Positions 8,923-17,148 of a stretch of 64,000 nt of DNA are shown here, one piece after another. Under the pieces are notes generated by a model that worked only from the letters and a program-made list of their open reading frames with translations, did no database searches and was not told where the DNA came from. Every line of letters begins with the position of its first letter. Position 1 is the first letter of the stretch. Source of the DNA: Paracoccaceae bacterium (GTDB taxonomy: Bacteria > Pseudomonadota > Alphaproteobacteria > Rhodobacterales > Rhodobacteraceae); contig JAIXSA010000156.1 in NCBI GenBank assembly GCA_027484915.1, positions 62,001-126,000 on the forward strand, written 5' to 3'. The position numbers and the translations under genes were made by a program.

Positions 8923-9966
8923 TTAGTTGCACCACTTCAGGTCCTTGAGGGATTTCTGTTCCGGTGGACTTCCGTGACAAATCTTGATGTCAAGACAGCC
9001 TTTGCCCTTGTTGCTTTTCTTGTCGACCGCACAAAGTAGCGCCTTGCAATGCGGACAGGCATCTTTCTCTTGCCCGGGCTCGGCCGAATTCCAGTTGATC
9101 GCAAGGACTAGAGTGCCCCCAGTCGGCGGGTTCTTCGCCTTGAATATCTCTTCGATGATCCTCGATTCGGTATGGGTCGGGTGGGCTCCTCCTTGCTTGT
9201 TGTTCCGGACTTCCTCGTAGACATGTACATTTCCACCGCACGCTTTGCTTTCCTTGGTCTTGCGCGCACCAGGTTTCGGCTTGTTCAGTTTCATCCCTTG
9301 CGACATCTTGTACCTTCGGCATAGGAACACTCGCGAACAGGCGCGGACGACGCGGGAGGTTCCCCCCGTTGGCGTGAAGACGCCATGCGTGATCGTGGCA
9401 GCTCCTGCGGCTTCCTTGTACTTGGCTCGCGATTTCTTGGACAGGCTGGTCCTACGTGAGTTGCGTTGAATGTCTTCCCGAACTTCCTTGTTTGCCTGCT
9501 CCAGCTTTTTGCACTGCGATTCAGGAGACCCGGCACCGACGGCAGCTTGTGCAGCACTCATGCCAACCGATGCATTGTCCATGTTCATGTGGTTCTGCGT
9601 GGTCAGGTCGGTAAACCGCTCGGCCCCGCCACCTTCGAAGATTACATCGAAAGAATATGCCGCGAACTTTAGCGGACCGGTGATCTTGTGACTGACCACG
9701 CCTGCCCCGAAGCTGTTCGTTGCGGGTTCGTCGCCAGTAGTCTTTGAGTATTTCGAGGCGTTCTTTTTCCCCGCCTCCTTCCCCTTGACGAACACACTCG
9801 TACAGCCGTCGGTCGTATCCGACGCCATCCCGGTCAGGGGATAGGGGATCGGAACCGGCCCAGCAGGCGGCGGTGGCGGCGACATGCAGACGTCAGGCAT
9901 CGCGGCGATGGTCTTGTTCGGGGTCGCTTTCCCTGAAACCTCCAGCCCGTTTGCAAACACGCTCAT
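8923..9966 (-). CDS. PAAR-like (DUF4150) T6SS effector with putative deaminase-fold C-terminal toxin domain
   Basis: A 347-aa modular protein. The N-terminal ~130 residues match the DUF4150/PAAR-like domain (MSVFANGLEVSGKATPNKTI; Pro-rich PPPPPAGPVPIPYP; DGCTSVFVKGK), which caps the VgrG spike. A Lys/Arg-rich helical linker follows (about 150-230). The last ~110 residues contain H265-T-E267 at the start of a helix, a beta strand (TLVLAINW) and then C304-P-H-C307 with an extra C312, the order and spacing of the zinc-binding HxE...CxxC of cytidine-deaminase-fold toxins. The start at 9966 overlaps the stop of the upstream gene (ATGA); the extension to 10023 is Arg-rich noise. The PAAR part is confident, the deaminase reading tentative. 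Confidence 0.75.
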   Translation of the reverse strand: MSVFANGLEVSGKATPNKTIAAMPDVCMSPPPPPAGPVPIPYPLTGMASDTTDGCTSVFVKGKEAGKKNASKYSKTTGDEPATNSFGAGVVSHKITGPLKFAAYSFDVIFEGGGAERFTDLTTQNHMNMDNASVGMSAAQAAVGAGSPESQCKKLEQANKEVREDIQRNSRRTSLSKKSRAKYKEAAGAATITHGVFTPTGGTSRVVRACSRVFLCRRYKMSQGMKLNKPKPGARKTKESKACGGNVHVYEEVRNNKQGGAHPTHTESRIIEEIFKAKNPPTGGTLVLAINWNSAEPGQEKDACPHCKALLCAVDKKSNKGKGCLDIKICHGSPPEQKSLKDLKWCN

Positions 9967-11048
9967 GCCCGCATCTCCGCTGTCAGGGCCACGCGGCGGC
10001 CGTCGTCTTCGCCGGCGAAGCACAGGGCGCGGTTTTGCGGCAGAAGGCCCGCGCGGCCCATCTCGAAGGCCCAGGCGAGTTGGGCGGGCATCAGGGCGGC
10101 GCCGATCTCTCCGGCGTATTCGATCAGGTTCCAGTGCTCGACATAGCCGCGCGGACGGCGGGAGCGGCCTTCGGGAGGGGCGCGGTCAAGGCGCATCTGG
10201 GCCATCATCTGCTCCTTGAACTTGAAATGCTCGCCGTTCAGGTCACCGATCAATGCAGGGAAATCATAGAACGAAACGCCCGTCACCGCCAGCGCGGCGC
10301 GGATCGCCTGGGTCAGGCCCTCGCCCGTCACCGCCTGTTCGCGCGAGCCGCCGTCGCGGCTGGGCTCAAGCCCGGTACCGATGCCGGTGATCGCAAGCTC
10401 TGGTCCCTGCGCGGTTCCGGTGCGGGCGACGAGGATCGCGGAGGCGGCCTCGCCCACCGTGAAGCCGGAGGTGTTGGTGCCGCAAAGCAGGCGGTTCTTT
10501 GCGATGTAGTGCTCGACGATCACTTGGCGGAGCAGGCTTTCGACGCCGACGATGATCTGCACGGGGTAGCGGTCTGCCTGGCGCGCTGCGGTGGCAAGAA
10601 GATGGGGCAGTCCGGTGCGCCCGCCGCCGATGACGCCGGAGCCGGGGGGAAGGGGGCGGCCAAGCTTGCGGGCGAGGCCGTCGAGGACAAGGGTCTCCAG
10701 GTCGGCGGGGCGGCCGGGGCGGTCCTTTGGTGCGACGGTGACGAGGATCGGGATCTCGGCCGCCGCGCGGCGGAGGGCGGGGGGCAGGTGGGCGACCTGG
10801 GCCAGACATTCCTCGATAGGCGGCGTGGCGAGGTCGGGGAGGAATGTGGGGCCTTCCCACCATTGGTGCGCGGCGACGCGGAAGCAGCCCAGGTTCGCCC
10901 CTGCGGTCGGGTCCCAGAGGTTGCCGACCTCGGACCCGATGATCTGACCGCGGACGCCGGCGATGGTCGAGGGGCCGTCGTGGCCAAGCGCGGACCAGAT
11001 GCCATAGCCGATGACCGACAGGCCGGGGGCGATGCCCTTCTCAGACAT
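9963..11048 (-). CDS. Ketosynthase/thiolase-fold T6SS accessory protein, catalytic Cys apparently missing
   Basis: A 361-aa protein with the beta-ketoacyl-synthase (thiolase) fold as seen in DUF2169/DUF4150 T6SS cassettes. Visible landmarks are an N-terminal SVIGYGIWSALGHDG strand-turn, VGVESLL (equivalent to the GGxDSL after the nucleophile elbow) and TSGFTVGEAASAILVAR (equivalent to the DGFxxGEGAA segment). Where active synthases have a CSS nucleophile elbow, this one reads IGGGRTGLPHLL, with no Cys. The HGTGT-type His motif is also not preserved (GDLNGEHF). It overlaps the upstream DUF2169 gene by 8 bases and the downstream effector by 4, so all three are probably made together. A structural or effector-loading role is inferred. 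Confidence 0.75.
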   Translation of the reverse strand: MSEKGIAPGLSVIGYGIWSALGHDGPSTIAGVRGQIIGSEVGNLWDPTAGANLGCFRVAAHQWWEGPTFLPDLATPPIEECLAQVAHLPPALRRAAAEIPILVTVAPKDRPGRPADLETLVLDGLARKLGRPLPPGSGVIGGGRTGLPHLLATAARQADRYPVQIIVGVESLLRQVIVEHYIAKNRLLCGTNTSGFTVGEAASAILVARTGTAQGPELAITGIGTGLEPSRDGGSREQAVTGEGLTQAIRAALAVTGVSFYDFPALIGDLNGEHFKFKEQMMAQMRLDRAPPEGRSRRPRGYVEHWNLIEYAGEIGAALMPAQLAWAFEMGRAGLLPQNRALCFAGEDDGRRVALTAEMRA

Positions 11049-12105
11049 TCGGGCCCCCCTTGATGCCGCCCGGCCAGTGCGTTGCGCCATCCATCGGGCG
11101 CTCGACGATGATGGCACGGGCGAATTCGAAGAGGTCGCGCTCGGCCGTGATGCGGGTGCGCCAGGTCAGGCACATCTCGCGGGCCTCGGGCAGGAAGAGG
11201 ACGGTGTCGAGGTTGGCGATGCGCTGGGTGATGCGGCCCGACTTGCGCTCGAAGGTCACGACGATCTGGGTGCGGGGGATCTGGCCCGAGAGGCGGCCTT
11301 CGGGCGAGAGGTTGACAAGCTCAACCGGCTCGCCCCCCACGGGATAGGGGATCTGCTGGTCCGGCGCCGAGGCCTGGAAGTAGCGGTCGTCGAAGTCCAT
11401 CGGCAGAAGCGGCACGCGGTTGTCGAGCCAGACCTCGTCATAGGTCCCGGCATACTGTCGCCGGGGAAGCCATGTGCGGCCGAGGGGACCGAAGGCCATC
11501 GGGAGAAAGCCGCCATCCGGCGACACCGCGTCACTGCCGAATTCCGAAGTCTGGGCCAGCGCCTTCCCCTCGCGGTTGACCGAGTTGGGGTAGTAGCCAA
11601 GGCCCACGGGGTTTTCCTGGTAGGTCTTGGCCAGCGCGGGCGTGTCGGCTTCGGGGTCGATGCCGCCATAGGCGTGGTCATAGCCGATGTCCTGCACAAG
11701 GAACGGCCGCTTTTCCGAAGGCGTGTGGCCCGCCGCGCCGCGCAGCCAGATGCGGCTGCCGTGGGCGGTGAACTTCTTGGCCCAGGCCCCCAGCCGGATG
11801 CCCACATCCACGCTGGTCGCGGGCTCGCCCCTGGGGGCATGGGCGCGGGCGTGGGCCAGGACGTCGCAGCGGGGGCGGATATGGGCGAAGTCGGTCTCGA
11901 ACACCGGGGCGTCCCAGGCGGGGTCGGAGCCGAAGACGTCGGCCTCGATCAGGGGATGCTGCACGGGGGCGACAAGTGTCGGCGCGGCGCGGTCGGGCGA
12001 CAGGGTGAACGTCGCCCGCAGGACAAGGACGATCTGCTCGTGCCCCTGCTTGTCCAGCGCAAGGGTGAAGTTCGCCGGAAAGGGCGTGGTGTTCTCCAGC
12101 CTCAT
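11041..12105 (-). CDS. DUF2169 domain protein, T6SS effector-loading adaptor
   Basis: A 354-aa DUF2169 family protein. It starts MRLENTTPFPANFTLALDKQ, the stereotyped DUF2169 opening, and shows QDIGYDHAYGGIDPEADTP and NPVGLGY, the conserved central block with DxxYGG and NPxGxG. The start at 12105 replaces an in-frame extension to 12462 that only antisenses the neighbouring reading frame. DUF2169 proteins occur next to PAAR-like proteins and are considered adaptors or chaperones that load effectors on the VgrG tip. Here the order DUF2169, ketosynthase-like, PAAR-like effector is maintained with overlapping frames, consistent with one assembly module. Confidence 0.88.
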   Translation of the reverse strand: MRLENTTPFPANFTLALDKQGHEQIVLVLRATFTLSPDRAAPTLVAPVQHPLIEADVFGSDPAWDAPVFETDFAHIRPRCDVLAHARAHAPRGEPATSVDVGIRLGAWAKKFTAHGSRIWLRGAAGHTPSEKRPFLVQDIGYDHAYGGIDPEADTPALAKTYQENPVGLGYYPNSVNREGKALAQTSEFGSDAVSPDGGFLPMAFGPLGRTWLPRRQYAGTYDEVWLDNRVPLLPMDFDDRYFQASAPDQQIPYPVGGEPVELVNLSPEGRLSGQIPRTQIVVTFERKSGRITQRIANLDTVLFLPEAREMCLTWRTRITAERDLFEFARAIIVERPMDGATHWPGGIKGGPNV

Positions 12106-12130
12106 GCCTGGCCCCACGCTTGCGTCCGGC

Positions 12131-13399
12131 CTACCATGTGCGGGTGAACCCCCTGGGTTGGGGCACGACCGCGCCGCGCCAGTTCGCCAGCGGGGCGTCG
12201 GGCGCGCGGGTGGCCAGTTCCAGCGCCACGGCGCGCTGGTCAAGCTGATAGTCCGCTGCCGCCTCGATCGGCGGCTGGAAGGTCCAGGCCGGCAGGCCGA
12301 GCAGATGGCGCGTCCCGGCGACCAAACGGGACCGCCTGGGGGCCAGCCAATGCAAGAGCTTGTCGGGATCTGGCCAGTAAAGCTTGGCCTCGATGAAGCT
12401 TTCCTGCCGGCAGGCGGCGACCACCGGGTCCTCGGGGTCCTCGGGGAATTCCGCCAGCTCAAGGGATTCGGCCGAAAGCCGCGCCCCGGTGATCCGGCAG
12501 AAGGCTGCCCCCGCGATGCGCGACAGGACCGGCTCGGCCATCTGGCGCAAAAGCCAGTCCAGCGTGTCCGCCGCCCCCAGGGCCCCGGTCGCCAGGACCC
12601 CCCAGCGTTCGGTCTGCCGGTCGGACATCAGGCGTGCGATGGCGGCGCGGCAGGCGCGGTCGTCCAGGATCAGCGGCAGAAGCTCGGCCACCATCCGCGC
12701 CTCGGGCGCCGGAGTGGCCGGGGTGATGAATGTACCCAGGATCGCCGGGGCGGCGCGGCGGTCGCCCAGCAGGGCCGCCGCCCAGGCTGCCTGGAAGCGC
12801 AGGCTAGGCTCTGGGTTTTCACAGAGGCGGACAAGGTCGGGCACCAGGTCCGCGCGGCCAAGTTCCCCCGCCAGTTGCATCGCGCGCGCCGCCACGCGAG
12901 GGTCACGGTGCGTGAGCATCGGCTTCAGATGTCCCTTGGGGTCCACCCGGCGCAGCCCGCAGACCTCTAGCGCGATCCAGGTGGCCATCGGGTCAAGGCC
13001 GGTGATCCAGTCGCGCATCCGGGCTGCCATCCGTTCGGGCGCGCACCAGGCTGCCGCCGCGCCAAGTGCTTCGACCTGATCCCAGATCAGGGCCTCGGGC
13101 GGGGCGATGTCGGCCAGGGGCAGATCGGGGCGGGCATGCAGGCAGACGTGGAAGGCGGTGAAGACCTCGCCGAATTCGGCTGCGATGGCCAAGGTCTCCA
13201 GCGCCAGTTCCACCCCCGCCTCGCGGCCCATGACCAGCGCATCGAGATGCCCGCCCAGCCGGGATTCCAGATCGAACAGCTCGACAAGGCGGAAGTTCGG
13301 ACCATCCTGTCCAAGCCGCACCTGCGACGCGACGAAGGCTGCGTTCTCCGCATGCAGCCGCAAAATCCGGCGGTTGATCAAAGGCGCGTTGCAATTCAT
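12131..13399 (-). CDS. TIGR02270 family T6SS-associated protein with HEAT-like repeats
   Basis: A 422-aa alpha-helical protein. It begins MNCNAPLINRRILRLHAENA and has the HAENAAFV segment followed by LFDLESRLGGHLDAL, the pattern of TIGR02270 proteins found in T6SS loci. The middle contains HEAT-type helical repeats (HRDPRVAARAMQLAGELGRADLVPDL; EPSLRFQAAWAAALLGDRRAAPAIL), suggesting a protein-binding scaffold. The ATG at 13399 is preferred to the 13486 start because the extension lacks family similarity. The gene is first in the minus-strand cassette leading to DUF2169 and the effector, and its stop is 25 bases from the DUF2169 start. Its molecular role is not known. Confidence 0.85.
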   Translation of the reverse strand: MNCNAPLINRRILRLHAENAAFVASQVRLGQDGPNFRLVELFDLESRLGGHLDALVMGREAGVELALETLAIAAEFGEVFTAFHVCLHARPDLPLADIAPPEALIWDQVEALGAAAAWCAPERMAARMRDWITGLDPMATWIALEVCGLRRVDPKGHLKPMLTHRDPRVAARAMQLAGELGRADLVPDLVRLCENPEPSLRFQAAWAAALLGDRRAAPAILGTFITPATPAPEARMVAELLPLILDDRACRAAIARLMSDRQTERWGVLATGALGAADTLDWLLRQMAEPVLSRIAGAAFCRITGARLSAESLELAEFPEDPEDPVVAACRQESFIEAKLYWPDPDKLLHWLAPRRSRLVAGTRHLLGLPAWTFQPPIEAAADYQLDQRAVALELATRAPDAPLANWRGAVVPQPRGFTRTW

Positions 13400-13571
13400 C
13401 CGCGAATAGTCCCGGGAAGGGCTGGATACGGTGAGCTTAGATGAAGCCCGGACAAATCCAAGCCCAGCTTTCCGGACCTTGTGCACAGGCCAGGACGGTG
13501 TTCAGCGGCGCAGAAGGGGATCATGCCATGCGACGCAAGGGAAACAGAGGGCCTTGACAGAATCTGTCCAG

Positions 13572-13603
13572 TCATGACATCGATGTCATGACACCGATGT
13601 CAT
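13572..13603. promoter_or_regulatory. Tandem palindromic operators upstream of the LacI regulator gene
   Basis: A perfect 20-bp palindrome, TCATGACATCGATGTCATGA (13572-13591), is followed immediately by a near-copy: ATGACATCGATGTCAT at 13574-13589 and ATGACACCGATGTCAT at 13588-13603, offset by 14 bases with one symmetry-breaking base in the second. The central CG and dyad symmetry are typical of LacI-family operators. They lie 37 bases before the lacI-type start codon, so autoregulation of the regulator and the transport operon behind it is the likely purpose. Confidence 0.75.
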
Positions 13604-13639
13604 CGACGCGGTGGGTCGCAAGCTTTCGGGGGAGGGGGC

Positions 13640-14728
13640 ATGTCGACGATCTATGATGTCGCGCGCCGTGCCGGTGTCTCGCCGAAAACGGTCAGTCGGG
13701 TGCTGAACTCGGACGGTCCCGTGGGCGAAAAGACCCGCGAGGCGGTCGAGGCGGCCATGCGCGACCTTGGCTATGTGCGGTCCAATGCAGCCCGGATGAT
13801 GCGGGCGCAGAAGTCCGGGATCATCGGGCTGATCACTGGCGCGATTTCCACAAAGAACCAGCCGTCGACCCAACAGGGCTTGCCCGACCTCTATATCGTG
13901 CAGGGCATCCAGCGGGCGCTGGAATCCTCGGGCATGACGGTGATGATCGCCGACACGGCGGGGCGCAACGACCGGGTGCCCCATCTGATCGACACCTTCC
14001 TGTCGCACCGGGTGGAAGGGCTGATCTATGTCGCGGAATACCACCAGGAAGTGAACCTGCCGGTCCTGCCGGACGACACGCCGCTGGTGTTGGCGAATTG
14101 CTTCGACGCCCGAGGGACGCCCGCCGTCGTGCCGGATGACCGGCGGCTGCAACGCGATCTTGTCCGGCGGTTGATCTCTGCGGGACACCGCCGGATCGCC
14201 TATCTGTCCTTGCGCCCCGACATGGCGGCAGGCCGCCTGCGCCCGCAAGGCTACCGCGAGGCGCTGGAGGAGGCGGGGCTGCCCTTCGATCCGGCGCTTC
14301 TGCAGCATGTCGATTTCGACCAGGTGGAAATCGGCCCGCAGCTTCTGTGGGACACCATCGACCGGATGCTGCACCTGGACCAGCCGCCCACGGTCCTGTG
14401 CTGCGGCAACGACCAGATGGCGATGATGGTCTACGGCATCCTGCGCAGCATGGGCCGCAAGATGCCGGACGAGGTCAGCGTGGCAGGCTTCGACAACTAT
14501 CGCGCCATTGCCGAAACGCTCTATCCGCCGCTGACGACGGTGGATCTGCCCTACAACGCAATCGGCGCCCGCGCGGGCGAGCGTCTGATGCAACTGATTT
14601 CCGGCGAAGGCCGGGATGACCACAGCCCGGTCCTGGTGGCCGGCCCTGTGTACTGGCGTGGCTCGGTCACCGAGCTGCGCCCCGAAAACGTGATCAGTTT
14701 CAAAACCCTCAGGGAGGAAAAACAATGA
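13640..14728 (+). CDS. LacI-family transcriptional regulator of the sugar transport operon
   Basis: A 362-aa LacI/GalR regulator. Residues 1-50 form the helix-turn-helix with hinge (TIYDVARRAGVSPKTVSRVLN ... VRSNAARMMR), and the rest is a type I periplasmic-binding-protein fold for the sugar effector (GIIGLITGAI, GLIYVAEYH, ADMAAGRLRPQGYREAL-like strand, CGNDQMAMMVYGILRSMGRKMPDEVSVAGFDN). It is unusual in being the first gene of the operon it probably controls: its stop overlaps the start of the binding-protein gene in an ATGA. The palindromic operators just upstream suggest it represses its own promoter. The inducer is not deducible from sequence. Confidence 0.95.
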   Translation: MSTIYDVARRAGVSPKTVSRVLNSDGPVGEKTREAVEAAMRDLGYVRSNAARMMRAQKSGIIGLITGAISTKNQPSTQQGLPDLYIVQGIQRALESSGMTVMIADTAGRNDRVPHLIDTFLSHRVEGLIYVAEYHQEVNLPVLPDDTPLVLANCFDARGTPAVVPDDRRLQRDLVRRLISAGHRRIAYLSLRPDMAAGRLRPQGYREALEEAGLPFDPALLQHVDFDQVEIGPQLLWDTIDRMLHLDQPPTVLCCGNDQMAMMVYGILRSMGRKMPDEVSVAGFDNYRAIAETLYPPLTTVDLPYNAIGARAGERLMQLISGEGRDDHSPVLVAGPVYWRGSVTELRPENVISFKTLREEKQ

Positions 14729-15975
14729 AGATACTCTCCATCGCGGCTTCGGCTGCGATCCTGGGCTGGGCCTCGATGGCCCAAGCTCAGGAAACGCTGA
14801 CCATGTGGTATCATGGCGCGGGCAACGAAGTGGAACTGAAGCTCATCAACGAGCTGATCACCGACTTCAACGGCAGCCAGGCCGACTGGAAGGTCGAACT
14901 GCAAAGCTTCCCGCAGGCGGCCTACAACGACTCGGTCGTCGCGGGCGCGCTGGCAGGCAACCTGCCCGACATCCTGGACGTCGACGGGCCGAACATGCCG
15001 AACTGGGCATGGGCTGGCTACATGCAGCCGCTGAAGATCGACGAAAGCAAGATCGCCAACTTCCTGCCCGGCACCAAGGGCGTCTGGAACGGCCAGCTCT
15101 ACTCCATCGGCCTCTGGGATGCCGCCGTCGCGCTGGTGACCCGTCAGTCGACCCTGGACGAGCTGGGCCTGCGCAAGCCGACGGTCGATGCGCCCTGGAC
15201 CAAGGACGAGTTCATGGCGGCCCTCGATGCGGCCAAGGCGGCGGGCAAGTGGGAATATCCGCTTGACCTCGGCATGGCCTGGACCGGCGAATGGTACCCC
15301 TACGCCTTCTCGCCCTTCCTGCAGTCCTTCGGCGGCGACATCGTCGACCGGACGACCTACAAGACCGCGGAAGGTGCCCTGAACGGCGAGGCGGCACTGG
15401 CCTTCGGCGAATGGTGGCAGGGCCTCTTCACGGGCGGCTACGCCCAAGCGACGCAGGACCCGGCTGACCGCGACAGCGGTTTCGCGGCGGGCAAGTATGC
15501 CTTCTCGTGGAACGGCAACTGGGCCGCGCTTGGTGCTCTGGCCGCCTTCGAGGACACCGTCTTCCTGCCGCCGCCGGATTTCGGCGCGGGTCCGAAGATC
15601 GGTGGCGCAAGCTGGCAGTTCGGCGTCTCGGCCACCTCGAAGCACCCGGAAGGGGCAGCGGCCTTCATCGAGTTCGCGCTGCAGGACAAGTACCTGGCCG
15701 CCTTCTCGAACGGCATCGGCCTGATCCCGGCGACCCCTTCGGCCTCCGAGATGGTGGACAACTACAAGGCTGGCGGCCCGCTCGCGGTGTTCGGTGAATA
15801 CTCGTCGAAAATGGCGCTCGTCCGTCCGGTGACCCCGGGCTACGTGGTGCAGGCCAAGGTCTTCGAAAAGGCGCTGGCCGACATCGCCAACGGCGCTGAA
15901 GTTGCGGCCACGCTGGACGCGGCTGTCGACGAGATCAACGCCGACATCGAGAAGAACGGCGGCTACGGCCACTAA
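14725..15975 (+). CDS. Sugar ABC transporter substrate-binding protein (family 1)
   Basis: A 416-aa periplasmic solute-binding protein with a signal peptide (MKILSIAASAAILGWASMAQA, cleavage after AQA). The mature domain has features of carbohydrate-binding family 1 proteins: LTMWYHGAGNEVELKLINELITDFN, a Trp-rich ligand region (NWAWAGY, PWTKDEF, WTGEWYPYAF) and the late ATSKHPEGAAAFIEFAL motif. It delivers an oligosaccharide or related sugar to the two MalF/MalG-like permeases that follow. The start is set by the 4-base overlap with the lacI-type gene. A stable RNA hairpin directly after the stop may stabilise this part of the transcript so that binding protein is made in excess. Confidence 0.95.
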   Translation: MKILSIAASAAILGWASMAQAQETLTMWYHGAGNEVELKLINELITDFNGSQADWKVELQSFPQAAYNDSVVAGALAGNLPDILDVDGPNMPNWAWAGYMQPLKIDESKIANFLPGTKGVWNGQLYSIGLWDAAVALVTRQSTLDELGLRKPTVDAPWTKDEFMAALDAAKAAGKWEYPLDLGMAWTGEWYPYAFSPFLQSFGGDIVDRTTYKTAEGALNGEAALAFGEWWQGLFTGGYAQATQDPADRDSGFAAGKYAFSWNGNWAALGALAAFEDTVFLPPPDFGAGPKIGGASWQFGVSATSKHPEGAAAFIEFALQDKYLAAFSNGIGLIPATPSASEMVDNYKAGGPLAVFGEYSSKMALVRPVTPGYVVQAKVFEKALADIANGAEVAATLDAAVDEINADIEKNGGYGH

Positions 15976-15984
15976 GGCCCGTAT

Positions 15985-16009
15985 GGCCCCGGGGTCTGAC
16001 CTCGGGGCC
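15985..16009 (+). other. Intercistronic RNA hairpin between binding-protein and permease genes
   Basis: An 11-bp stem with a CTG loop: 15985-15995 pairs with 15999-16009 (one G-U pair). It lacks a T-tract, so it is more likely an mRNA-stability or partial attenuator element than a full terminator. It sits where polar down-regulation of permeases relative to the binding protein is commonly seen. A very similar hairpin sits at the same place in the amino-acid ABC operon at 37457-37479. Confidence 0.7.
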
Positions 16010-16074
16010 GTGCTCTCCCCAGAGCCTTGGCTGGCGGTCACCGCCGCCAGCCCTTTCCCCTCAGCGAGGCGATC

Positions 16075-17148
16075 ATGGCGTCGAAGTTCACCGTGTCCAA
16101 CCGGACGGGCTGGCTGATGGCGGGACCCGCGGTCCTTCTGATCGCCAGTTTCGTGATCCTGCCCTTCTTCCTGGCCTTCTACTTCTCGTTCACCACCCAG
16201 CGCCTGGTCAGCCCCAACGCGACCGAGTTTGTGGGCATGGCCAACTACCGCCAGCTTCTGGGCGTGGCCACCGTGACGCTGGACCCCGTCCGCGACGACA
16301 GCGGGGCCATCGTGATGAAGGACGGCGAACCGGAATACCCCTCGCTCCGCGCGCTGACGCGCAACAACCCCGACCGTCCGGACCTTGCCGGGATGCGGGA
16401 ATGGTTCAGCTTCTCGCTGGGCGGCGATTCAAAAACCTTTGTCCTCGCCCGAGACGTCGTCTTCATGAAGGCCGTCGTCAACACCTTCATCTTCGTGCTG
16501 ATCGTCGCCCCCGTGCAGGCGGGCCTGGCGCTGGGCCTTGCCCTTCTGATCAACCAGCGGCTCAAGGGCATCAACGTCTTCCGAGCCATCTACTTCATGC
16601 CCGTCGTCGTCTCGATCGTCGTGGTCTCGCTTCTGTGGCGGCTCATCTACGACGGCCAGTCGGGCCTGCTGAACAACCTTTTGGGCGCCATCAGCTTCGG
16701 ACTGATCCCGCCCATAGACTGGCTCGGCACCCCCTCCACCGCGCTGGGGTCCATCATCGCCATGTCGATCTGGCAGGCCGTGGGCTTCCACATGGTCATC
16801 TGGCTTTCCGGCCTGCAGACCATCAGCCCGACCCTCTATGAGGCCGCCGCCATCGAAGGCGCGTCGAAGTGGCAGGTCTTCCGCTACATCACCTGGCCGG
16901 GCCTGCGGAACACCGCCGTCCTTATCCTGATCGTCATCACCATGCAGGCGTTCGGCCTGTTCAGCCAGATCGACGTGATGACGAACGGCGGCCCGCTGGA
17001 CAGCACCCAGACCATCGTCTTCCAGGCCATCGAGCGCGGCTACGGCAAGCAGGACATCTCCACCGGCTCGGCCATCTCGGTCATCCTCTTCGTCATCGTC
17101 CTGTCCATATCGCTCATCCAACGCTGGCTCACGCGGGAGAAGACCTGA
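16075..17148 (+). CDS. Sugar ABC transporter permease (MalF type)
   Basis: A 357-aa inner-membrane permease. It starts MASKFTVSNRTGWLMAGPAVLL at the ATG at 16075; an upstream TTG at 16027 is poorer. The first transmembrane helix is followed by an enlarged periplasmic loop of ~80 residues (charged, about residues 50-130), then five more helices. The EAA cytoplasmic loop that contacts the ATPase is visible (YEAAAIEGASKWQVFRYITW). UgpA-type permeases are usually near 300 aa, so the loop is extra. Its stop shares one base with the start of the second permease gene (TGATG). It forms a heterodimer with that protein and takes sugar from the upstream binding protein. Confidence 0.95.
   Translation: MASKFTVSNRTGWLMAGPAVLLIASFVILPFFLAFYFSFTTQRLVSPNATEFVGMANYRQLLGVATVTLDPVRDDSGAIVMKDGEPEYPSLRALTRNNPDRPDLAGMREWFSFSLGGDSKTFVLARDVVFMKAVVNTFIFVLIVAPVQAGLALGLALLINQRLKGINVFRAIYFMPVVVSIVVVSLLWRLIYDGQSGLLNNLLGAISFGLIPPIDWLGTPSTALGSIIAMSIWQAVGFHMVIWLSGLQTISPTLYEAAAIEGASKWQVFRYITWPGLRNTAVLILIVITMQAFGLFSQIDVMTNGGPLDSTQTIVFQAIERGYGKQDISTGSAISVILFVIVLSISLIQRWLTREKT

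Noticed and set aside
11041-12462. Longer start for the DUF2169 gene
   Set aside because: The extra 119 residues are Arg/Pro/Ser-rich and overlap the TIGR02270 gene in another frame; the family start is at 12105.
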